Positions 1 through 7,100 of a DNA stretch of 8,258 nt are shown piece by piece. The stretch comes from Desulfobacteraceae bacterium (GTDB lineage: Bacteria > Desulfobacterota > Desulfobacteria > Desulfobacterales > SG8-13): NCBI GenBank assembly GCA_029287875.1, contig JARFQH010000067.1, forward strand, positions 1 to 8,258, written 5' to 3'. The notes below the pieces were generated by a model, which was not told the origin of the DNA, did no database searches, and was given only the letters and a program-made list of their open reading frames with translations. Within the stretch, counting starts at the first letter, position 1. Each line of letters starts with the position of its first letter. The position numbers and the translations under genes were made by a program.

Positions 1-1815
1 GGATATCGTATTGCGCGGCAGTCGCTGGAGGCACAGGCGTTCAACAAACTGACAGCACTGCGGGAAATGAAAGCCAGCCAGGTGGAGGATTACTTCCGGC
101 AAATCGCAGACCAGGTCGTTACCCTTTCCGAAGACCGCATGGTCGTGGAGGCCATGCAGGCTTTTAAAAAGGCGTTTCAACAAATCGACAAGGAATTGGG
201 ATATGACGGCAAAGAGCTCGAGGAGTTTGATTTGCGTCTGCGCCTTTACTATCAGGAAGAATTCCTGCCACGGCTCAATGCGAACCTCACACGCAACGCG
301 GCACTTTCCAGCTATTGGCCGCCGGAACAAAAAACCCGGATCCTGCAGTACCTTTACATTGCGGCCAATCCTTTTGATACCGGCGCCAAACACACGATGG
401 ACCTGGCCCAGGACCACAGCACGTACACCCGCACGCACCGGCTTTATCATCCCATTATCCGCAATTATCTGCAAAAATTCGGTTACTACGACATTTTCCT
501 GGTGGACCACGAGACCGGACACATTGTTTACACCGTTTTTAAGGAGGTGGATTTTGGCACCTCACTGCTGACCGGTCCCTATCGTGACACAAATTTTGGT
601 CAGGTTTTTCGGGCCGCCCGCAACGCCGGCGCCAAAGACTTCGTGCGCCTGATCGATTTCAAACCCTATCACCCCTCTTACAACGGTCAGGCCTCATTTA
701 TTGCCTCGCCCATCTTCGACGGCCCGCAGCAGGTCGGGGTGCTGTTGTTCCAGATGCCGCTGGACCGGATCAACAACATCATGACCAACAACCAACGATG
801 GTCGGACATCGGTCTGGGCGAAAGCGGCGAAACGTACATCGTGGGCCATGACTATAAGCTTCGAACCCAATCGCGGTTTCTGGCGGAAGACAAGCAGAAT
901 TATCTGCGGGTCATGAAGGACCTGGGCGTTCCGGCCGCCACCCTCAAAGAGATGGAAAACACGGGGCAGGCCATCGGGCTGCAGGAGGCCAAAACCCCGG
1001 GCGTGATTGACGCCTTAAACGGCCAAAGCGGAACCCTGATATTTTCCGACTATCGCGGATATCCCGTCCTCTCGTCGTACAAGCCGCTTGAAATTCCGGA
1101 CGTTAATTGGGTGATCATGAGCGAAATCGACAAATCCGAGGCGTTTGCGCCGGCTGTCGCGCTGCGCAACAGCGTGCTGGTGTGGATGCTGGTCCTGATC
1201 ATTGGCAGCGTCGTGGTGGCAATTGCTTTTTCGCGAACGCTCACCCGGCCGCTTCAGATGTTGTCGCAAAAGGCCGGCGACCTGGCGCAGGGCCGACTTG
1301 ACATCGAAATCGAGACCGGGGGCCGCGGCGAGATCGCTGAGCTGGCCCGCAGCTTCGATGCCATGCGGCAGTCCATCAAAGCCTCCATCGAGCGGCAGGC
1401 TGCAATGATAGACGCACTGGCAACGCCTTTGATACCGCTGCAGGATGACGTGGTGGTGATGCCCCTGGTCGGGGAGTTTGACGAGCGGCGGATCAATCAA
1501 TTGAATGAAGCCCTGGTCGACGGCATTCACGCCTCGCGCGCCCGGGTTGCCATCATCGACATCACCGGGGTAGCCGTGTTCAACCAGACCTTTGCATCCG
1601 GCTTGAGACGGGCGGTGGCCGCCGCCCGACTGCTCGGTGCCCAGGTGGTGGTCACGGGTATGCAGCCCGACATGGCCGGCGGGCTGGCCGACATCGACGA
1701 AAGCCTTCACGACGTGCAGACCCGACGCACGCTGCAGGACGGGATCGACTTCGCCGTGGGTCACCGGCGGCAGGCCTGGAAGGATAATCTGAGGGTTATG
1801 GAAAAGGAGTCATAA
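1..1815 (+). CDS. Membrane Cache-HAMP-STAS sensor, RsbR-like C-terminus (5' partial)
   Basis: The reading frame is open from base 1. The first ATG, at 67, is internal: the 22 codons before it read as the helix that normally follows a first transmembrane segment in Cache sensors, so the true start lies upstream. Numbering from base 1 (604 residues visible), residues ~25-385 form a long periplasmic double-Cache-like sensor. A hydrophobic transmembrane segment lies at ~391-409, followed by a HAMP linker at ~410-463 and a STAS domain at ~475-587. The STAS domain contains the D-I-T-G motif with T522 at the usual phospho-acceptor place, but the Val-Asp-Thr that usually follows is Phe-Asn-Gln (N528). 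There is no kinase, cyclase or methyl-accepting domain, so STAS is the only visible output. It is followed 2 bp later by rsbR, which suggests that it feeds a small extracellular ligand signal to the stressosome proteins. That link and the ligand are inferred. Domain assignment is good; function is moderate. Confidence 0.87.
   Translation, partial: GYRIARQSLEAQAFNKLTALREMKASQVEDYFRQIADQVVTLSEDRMVVEAMQAFKKAFQQIDKELGYDGKELEEFDLRLRLYYQEEFLPRLNANLTRNAALSSYWPPEQKTRILQYLYIAANPFDTGAKHTMDLAQDHSTYTRTHRLYHPIIRNYLQKFGYYDIFLVDHETGHIVYTVFKEVDFGTSLLTGPYRDTNFGQVFRAARNAGAKDFVRLIDFKPYHPSYNGQASFIASPIFDGPQQVGVLLFQMPLDRINNIMTNNQRWSDIGLGESGETYIVGHDYKLRTQSRFLAEDKQNYLRVMKDLGVPAATLKEMENTGQAIGLQEAKTPGVIDALNGQSGTLIFSDYRGYPVLSSYKPLEIPDVNWVIMSEIDKSEAFAPAVALRNSVLVWMLVLIIGSVVVAIAFSRTLTRPLQMLSQKAGDLAQGRLDIEIETGGRGEIAELARSFDAMRQSIKASIERQAAMIDALATPLIPLQDDVVVMPLVGEFDERRINQLNEALVDGIHASRARVAIIDITGVAVFNQTFASGLRRAVAAARLLGAQVVVTGMQPDMAGGLADIDESLHDVQTRRTLQDGIDFAVGHRRQAWKDNLRVMEKES
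1804..1809 (+). promoter_or_regulatory. RBS for the globin-STAS gene
   Basis: AAGGAG lies 8 nt before the ATG at 1818, inside the last codons of the upstream gene. It supports that start and implies translation closely linked to the preceding gene. Confidence 0.7.
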
Positions 1816-1817
1816 GG

Positions 1818-2735
1818 ATGAGTGATCAATTAGCGATAGTGCCGGATGAAACGGGCGTTTCCAGTTTGGCAACGCTGCTGGAGCTTTATACCATCAGCGA
1901 GGACGACATACGCCGGATTCGGTCTTTTGGAGATATCATCGTGCCGCAGCTGGACGAATTCGTGCGTCTGTTTTACGAATGGTTGAAAAAACAGCCTGAG
2001 TTTGAGGAGTTCTTCCCGGATCAGGAAACCCTTACCTATGTGCAAAAAATGTCACGCAATTATTGGGAGGAGTTCTTTCGCCATGAGCTAAATGACGATT
2101 ACATTCAGAAGCGGCACAAGGTCGGAGAGACCCATGCCCGCATCGGGCTGCCGTTGACGATTTATTTTGCCGCCATGAATTTTTCGCTAAAAGTGGTGAC
2201 CGAGGAACTGTATGACGACAGTCTGCCGCTGGAGGATTACGTGTTGGCGGTGCGTGCGGTCACCAAGCTGGTGCACCTGGATACCGGCATGGTGGTCGAA
2301 ACTTACACGCGCATGACCCAGGAGGCCATGACTGCCCAAAGCCGTTCACTGATGGAGATGTCCACCCCGGTGACGCAGATATGGGAGGGCGTGCTCTTTT
2401 TGCCCATTGTCGGCATTGTCGACTCCAGGCGTGCCCAGGAGATCATGAATGCCACCCTGGCAAAGATCTCGCAGAGCCAGTCCCGGGCCTTCATCATGGA
2501 CATCAGCGGGGTGGCCGTTGTGGATACCGCGGTGGCCAACTACCTGATCAAGGTGACTAAAGCCACCCGGTTGATGGGCTGCGAATGCACCATCTCCGGA
2601 GTTTCGCCGGCCATTGCCCAGACCATTGTCGAGCTGGGCATCGACGTCGGCACGGTCAAGACAACGGCGACGATGCAAGATGCCCTGCTGGACGCATTTC
2701 GTCGATTGAACCTGAAATTCGGCGGAGGACGCTGA
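1818..2735 (+). CDS. rsbR: RsbR-like stressosome sensor: globin domain plus STAS
   Basis: A 305-residue soluble protein. Residues ~15-170 form an all-helical globin-sensor (protoglobin-like) domain. H106, in the T-H-A-R-I-G-L-P motif, matches the proximal (F8) heme histidine of globin-coupled sensors such as HemAT, and Y53 in L-F-Y-E-W-L sits where their distal B10 tyrosine lies. Residues ~180-295 are a typical RsbR STAS domain, with S-T-P-V at its start, L-P-I-V-G-I-V-D-S-R-R-A, D-I-S-G-V-A-V-V-D-T and I-A-Q-T-I-V-E-L-G-I-D. S230 occupies the phospho-acceptor place, where T is common in RsbR proteins. The family builds the stressosome scaffold with RsbS, its N-domains projecting as sensory turrets and its STAS domains phosphorylated by RsbT. 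B. subtilis RsbR has a non-heme globin fold, whereas heme-binding RsbR is known from Vibrio. Heme binding and O2 or redox sensing are therefore likely but inferred. It lies directly upstream of rsbS, rsbT and rsbX. Confidence 0.93.
   Translation: MSDQLAIVPDETGVSSLATLLELYTISEDDIRRIRSFGDIIVPQLDEFVRLFYEWLKKQPEFEEFFPDQETLTYVQKMSRNYWEEFFRHELNDDYIQKRHKVGETHARIGLPLTIYFAAMNFSLKVVTEELYDDSLPLEDYVLAVRAVTKLVHLDTGMVVETYTRMTQEAMTAQSRSLMEMSTPVTQIWEGVLFLPIVGIVDSRRAQEIMNATLAKISQSQSRAFIMDISGVAVVDTAVANYLIKVTKATRLMGCECTISGVSPAIAQTIVELGIDVGTVKTTATMQDALLDAFRRLNLKFGGGR
2724..2728 (+). promoter_or_regulatory. RBS for rsbS
   Basis: GGAGG lies 11 nt before the ATG at 2740, within the last codons of rsbR. This supports a start 4 bp after the rsbR stop codon. 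Confidence 0.55.
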
Positions 2736-2739
2736 AGAT

Positions 2740-3159
2740 ATGGCCGCTTCGACCGTTCAACGCATTCCCCTGCAGGTTGCCCGTGGCTGCGTCGTGGCCT
2801 CCATTCAGATCGATCTCGGCGCCGAAGTGCTGCGGCAGTTTCGTTGTGATCTGCTGGAATGCCTGCAGACATCCCAGGCCAGCGGCGTCATCCTCGATGT
2901 ATCCGGACTCGAGGTCATTGATCTGGAGGATTACAACGGGCTGCTGCGAACCATGGAGATGGCTGCCGTTATGGGAGCGATCCCGGTTCTTTCCGGGCTC
3001 AAACCCGGGGTGGTATCGGCGCTGATCGATCTGGGCGCCGAGGCCGAGGGCGTCAACGCCGCGCTGACTCTCGACGATGCCTTTCGTTTGCTGGACGAAA
3101 TTCGAGATATTCCGGAACTCCCGGAGGAAGCGATGGACAATGGCCAAGCATCAGGTTAG
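2740..3159 (+). CDS. rsbS: RsbS-like single-domain STAS stressosome core protein
   Basis: A 139-residue protein made of one STAS domain (~5-120) plus a short acidic tail. It opens with an I-P-L-Q-V-A-R-G-C-V-V-A-S-I-Q stretch that resembles RsbS (I-P-I-L-K-L-Y-N-C-L-L-V-S-I-Q). The D-V-S-G motif places S55 at the position phosphorylated in RsbS and SpoIIAA, and the later S-G-L-K-P-G-V-V-S-A-L-I-D-L-G segment also matches RsbS. In the known system RsbS is the core subunit that, with RsbR, holds RsbT inactive; its phosphorylation releases RsbT and RsbX removes the phosphate. The ~20-residue tail after the domain is slightly longer than in B. subtilis RsbS, and its coding end overlaps the rsbT start by 20 nt. 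The role is inferred from family and gene order, both of which agree. Confidence 0.9.
   Translation: MAASTVQRIPLQVARGCVVASIQIDLGAEVLRQFRCDLLECLQTSQASGVILDVSGLEVIDLEDYNGLLRTMEMAAVMGAIPVLSGLKPGVVSALIDLGAEAEGVNAALTLDDAFRLLDEIRDIPELPEEAMDNGQASG
3123..3128 (+). promoter_or_regulatory. RBS deciding the rsbT start
   Basis: GGAGGA lies 11 nt upstream of the ATG at 3140. It favours this start over the upstream in-frame ATG at 3077, which would add 21 residues that do not resemble RsbT. Confidence 0.65.
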
Positions 3160-3541
3160 GATCCCGGTAAGAGATGGCTCCGGTGTGGCCTGGTCCGTGC
3201 TGGAAGCCAGAAAAATGGCAAAGGCCATCGGATATGATGAGCACATCGGCCAGATGATTGCCACCGCGGTGTCGGAATTGGCTTACAATATCATCAAATA
3301 TGCCGGTCGCGGGGAAATTCTCATGGGCCAGATTACGGCCGGCAGCCGGGTGGGCGTAGAAGTGATTGCCCGGGATAGAGGCCCGGGCATCGAGGACACC
3401 CAAAAAGCCATGGCAGACCATTTCAGCTCCGGCGGTACCCTTGGACTGGGACTGCCCGGTGTCAAACGAATGATGGATGAATTCGACCTGGCGTCGCAAC
3501 CGGGCCAGGGGACGACGGTGATCATTCGCAAATGGCGCTAA
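3140..3541 (+). CDS. rsbT: RsbT-like serine/threonine kinase (switch kinase)
   Basis: A 133-residue protein, the same size as B. subtilis RsbT. It is a single GHKL ATPase/kinase domain. The N-box reads S-E-L-A-Y-N, with E46 as the presumed catalytic base and N50 as the Mg ligand. The G1 box is D-R-G-P-G-I (D79), and the G2 region is G-L-G-L-P-G-V-K-R-M-M-D-E-F, nearly identical to RsbT. The family phosphorylates Ser/Thr in the STAS domains of RsbR and RsbS, then leaves the complex to bind and activate a downstream partner. The start at 3140 was chosen because the protein then begins as RsbT proteins do and because of the RBS at 3123-3128. The gene overlaps the end of rsbS by 20 nt in another frame, so the two are probably translationally coupled. 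All ATP-site motifs are intact, so an active kinase is expected. Confidence 0.95.
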   Translation: MAKHQVRIPVRDGSGVAWSVLEARKMAKAIGYDEHIGQMIATAVSELAYNIIKYAGRGEILMGQITAGSRVGVEVIARDRGPGIEDTQKAMADHFSSGGTLGLGLPGVKRMMDEFDLASQPGQGTTVIIRKWR

Positions 3542-3563
3542 AGAGAGACCTCTGGATCACAGC

Positions 3564-4175
3564 ATGCAACAAACCAGGCACAAACTGAACATCGGCGACA
3601 TCAACATCGCATCGTTTTCGCGGCCCTGCCCGGGTGAACGGGTGAACGGCGATACGGTGGTCATCGAGCGTCGTGACACAACTCTGTTTCTGGCCCTTAT
3701 CGATGCGCTGGGTCACGGACCGCCGGCCCATGCGGTGGCCGTGCGGGCCGCGCGCTTCCTGCGCAACGACTGGAGCAGCGACGTAAACGACACCATCTAT
3801 CGTTTGCATGCCGAGCTAAAAGGAACTATCGGCGCGGTGGCAGGGATTTGTGTTTTGGATACCGTCACACTCAAGCTGTGCTATACCGGCGTCGGCAATA
3901 CGGTTTTTCGAACCATCGGCTCCCATGCAACCCGCCTGTATTCGACCGAGGGCGTTATCGGCAGTCGAATGCGTCAACCGCCGCTACAGACCGTCCCACT
4001 AAACCGATCCGACATCATTTTGCTTTACAGCGATGGCGTCAGCGATCGTTTCGATGTAGAACACTATCCCCAGATTCTGTACCACAGCGCCCGGGCGATT
4101 GCCCGCAAAGTGGTGGATAAATTCGGGAAATCGCACGATGACGCCACCTGCATCGTAATGAGGTACGGGAGATGA
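3564..4175 (+). CDS. rsbX: RsbX-like PP2C phosphatase (stressosome reset)
   Basis: A 203-residue protein made only of a small PP2C/SpoIIE-type phosphatase domain, the size and layout of RsbX. Metal-site residues are visible in order: N-G-D (D30), D-A-L-G-H-G (D47), Y-S-D-G-V-S-D (D157) and D-D-A-T (D192, D193). None is missing, so it should be catalytic. In B. subtilis, RsbX removes phosphate from RsbS and RsbR and returns the stressosome to its resting state; the same role is inferred from its place right after rsbT. The start at 3564 has only a weak purine stretch (AGAGAG, ~3542-3547) at long distance, so expression may be lower than that of its neighbours. A 22-bp gap separates it from rsbT. 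Its end overlaps the next start in an ATGA. Confidence 0.9.
   Translation: MQQTRHKLNIGDINIASFSRPCPGERVNGDTVVIERRDTTLFLALIDALGHGPPAHAVAVRAARFLRNDWSSDVNDTIYRLHAELKGTIGAVAGICVLDTVTLKLCYTGVGNTVFRTIGSHATRLYSTEGVIGSRMRQPPLQTVPLNRSDIILLYSDGVSDRFDVEHYPQILYHSARAIARKVVDKFGKSHDDATCIVMRYGR
4172..4175 (+). promoter_or_regulatory. ATGA stop/start overlap coupling rsbX and the hybrid kinase
   Basis: The TGA of rsbX (4173-4175) is nested in the ATG of the kinase gene (4172-4174). The only purine-rich stretch (GGGAG, 4167-4171) touches the start codon, too close for an ideal RBS, so kinase translation probably depends on ribosomes ending rsbX. Confidence 0.6.
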
Positions 4176-7100
4176 TCCATTTAGGCAACATTCAAATCAA
4201 TCATCCGCAAGCATTCGTAGAAGCGCGCAACAAGATCCGCACCGTCGCCGCACTGTTTACCGACGATACGGTTGCGGCAACCCGGCTGGCAGCGGCAACT
4301 TCCCAGATCTGTCGCTCACTGGACGGCGGGGCCGCCGCGCGAACCATTGCCGTAGATTTGGAAAGCGAAAACCATCACGTCGCGCTAGTCTTTACGGTCG
4401 AAAGCGGTGATTTGGCAGACTCCCTGGGACCACTCGAGCTGTTCTTCGACCAGGTTGCCAGACAGCAGACCCCCGAGGGAGCTGCGGTGGTAAAACTTTA
4501 CAAATGGATCCACGGCAGGGCGTCCACGCCGGATTCGATCGCCCGGGCCAAGGCCGTTTTCCAGAAAAAAAGTCGCGATGAGCTCCTGGCCGAAATCCAG
4601 ACCCAGAACCTCGAGCTCGAAAAGCATCGCAGCAATCTGGAGCAAACCGTCCGAAAGCGTACCCGGGAGTTGGAAAGCGCCACCGAACAGATCAAAGAAA
4701 GCGAAGAGCGCAGTCGCCTGCTGCTGGAATCCGTCGGTGATGGTATCTTCGGCGTCGACAGCGGCGGTGCCGTCAACTTCATCAATCCGGCCGGTCTGAG
4801 TATGCTGGGATTTGACGCGCAAGAGATTCTGGGACACAGGATCCACGACCTGACCCACCACACGCGGGAGGATGGAACGTCCTACCCGGTAGAGGAGTGC
4901 CCCATGTATCATTCCTATACCAGGGGAGTCACCGGACAAACGGATGACGAGGTGCTCTGGCGCAAGGACGGAACCCGTTTTCACGCGGAATACACCAGCA
5001 AACCGATTGTCAAAGACCATCAGGTGAGCGGGGCCGTGGTGGTATTTCGTGATATCAGCAAGCGCAAGCAAGCAGAACGCGAGCTACAGGAGGCCAAGGA
5101 GGCGGCGGAGGTAGCCACCCAGACCAAAAGCGATTTTCTGGCCAACATGAGCCACGAGATCCGAACGCCGATGAACGCCATCATCGGCATGTCGCATCTG
5201 TGCCTGGGTACGAAACTGCAGCCCAAGCAGCGGGACTATGTGGAGAAGGTTCACTTTTCCGCCAACTCCCTGCTCGGCATCATCAACGATATCCTGGATT
5301 TTTCCAAGATCGAGGCCGGCAAGCTGGAAATGGAGAGCGTCCCTTTTCGCCTGGACGAAGTGCTGGACAACCTGGGGAATCTGATGGCCCTCAAGGCTCA
5401 GGAGAAGGGTTTGGAAGTCCTGTTCGGCAGCCACCCCGACGTGCCGCGCGCACTGGTCGGCGACCCGCTGCGCTTGGGACAGGTGCTGCTGAACCTGGCC
5501 GGAAATGCGGTGAAATTCACCGAGCAAGGGGAGATCGACCTCCGCATCGAACCGCACCTGATCACCGAGGACAAGGCGGAGATCTGCTTCCGGGTGCAGG
5601 ACACCGGCATCGGCATGAGCCCCGAGCAGGTCGGCAAGCTGTTTCAGTCTTTCAGCCAGGCCGACACTTCCACGACCCGCAAATACGGCGGAACCGGTCT
5701 GGGCCTGGCCATCAGCAAGAAACTGGTGGAAATGATGGACGGCCGCATCTGGGTGGAAAGCGAGCCCGGCCAGGGCACGGCGTTCATTTTCACGGCGGTC
5801 TTCGGGCGCGCGTCCGAAATGGAGCAAACGATAAAAACCGAAACGCCCGCCGACCTCGACAAGCTCAAAGTGCTGGTGGTGGATGATGTCGCCAGCACCC
5901 GTGAAATGCTGAAGGTAACCCTTGAAGCCTTTTCTTTCCGCGTGACCTGCCTGGAATCAGGCCGCAAGGCCTTGACGGAGCTGGAAACCGCGTCGGCTGA
6001 CGATCCCTATCGGCTGGTGCTGATGGATTGGAAAATGCCGGACATGGACGGCACCGAGACCGCCCGCCGGATCAAGGGCCATGAAAATCTGCCGGAGATC
6101 CCCACGATTATCATGGCCACGGCTTACGGCCGGGAGGAGGCCATGCAGCAGATCGAGGAGATCGGCCTGGAGGGATTCCTGATCAAGCCCTTTACCCCGT
6201 CGACCCTGCTGGACACCATCATGGGGGTTTTCGGGCACCTGGGCGGATTCCGCAAGGCGGGGCGGTCTGAAGACGACTGGACCATCCAAACCCTCGAAGA
6301 TCTTCGGGGGGCAACTGTTCTGCTGGCCGAAGACAACAAAATCAATCAGCAGGTTGCGCAGGAACTGCTGAGCCAGGCCGGGCTGACGGTCACAATCGCC
6401 GAAAACGGGCGCGAGGCGGTGGAGATGGTCGCCGGGCAGTCCTTCGATGCCGTTCTGATGGACATTCAAATGCCGGAGATGGACGGCTACGAAGCCACAA
6501 GGCGAATTCGGAAGTTGGAAGGAGAAAGGCGGGACAAAATCGGAAAGAAATCCGAGTCAAAATCCGAAATCCGAAATCTAAAATTTAAAATCAAAAGCCT
6601 TCCGATCATCGCCATGACGGCCAACGTCCTGGCGGGTGACCGGGAGAAGTGTCTGGCCGCCGGGATGGACGACCATGTCGCCAAGCCCATCGAGCCCAAT
6701 GAACTGTTCGGCACCCTGGTCAAATGGATCGCCCCCCAGGATCCGGGCAGCGCACCGCAACCGGATTCGCAGACGTCGCTCGAGACGGATGCAGCACAAA
6801 CGCTGCCTGCTAAACTGGCAGGCATTGATGTGGCGGCCGGTTTGAAGCGGCTGGGCGGCAACCAAAAACTTTTCCGTAAGCTGCTGGTGGAATTTTTGCA
6901 GGATCATCGCGCGGATGCCGGCGCCATCCAGGCGGCTCTGGAAAACGGTGACTTGGAACTGGCCCAACGAATTGCACACACCCTCAAAGGGGTGTCGGGG
7001 TCCATCGGTGCCGGGGCGCTTCATGCGGCCGCTGAAGCGCTGGATGCTGCGCTCAAGCAGGGGCCGTTGGAAACCGACGACGACCTGTTGTCCCGCCTGG

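Noticed and set aside
67..69. ATG at 67 as the start of the first gene.
   Set aside because: The frame is open to base 1 and the codons before 67 encode the expected juxtamembrane helix of a Cache sensor. The first transmembrane segment must lie upstream of the window.
1015..1764. A 249-codon open frame on the minus strand.
   Set aside because: It lies opposite the HAMP/STAS coding region, its His/Gly/Asp-rich translation resembles no domain, and it is explained as a GC-rich antisense shadow.
3077..3139. An upstream in-frame ATG would extend RsbT by 21 residues.
   Set aside because: The added residues do not resemble RsbT, no good RBS precedes 3077, and the GGAGGA at 3123-3128 fits the ATG at 3140, which gives the usual RsbT length.
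3542..3563. Small inverted repeat (AGAG/CTCT) in the rsbT-rsbX gap, considered as a terminator or attenuator.
   Set aside because: The stem is only 4 bp with a 2-nt loop and no T run. It cannot act as a terminator.
5084..5827. A 247-codon open frame on the minus strand opposite the HisKA/HATPase region.
   Set aside because: The + strand frame encodes all kinase motifs here. The antisense translation has no recognisable domain and no plausible start context.
5200..5886. A 228-codon open frame on the + strand, out of frame inside the kinase gene.
   Set aside because: It is an Arg/Gly-rich shadow of the kinase codons with no RBS or domain.
6541..6554. CGGA/TCCG inverted repeat at the left end of the AT-rich patch, considered as a mobile-element end.
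   Set aside because: The arms are only 4 bp, there is no matching partner at the other end, and no target duplication was seen.
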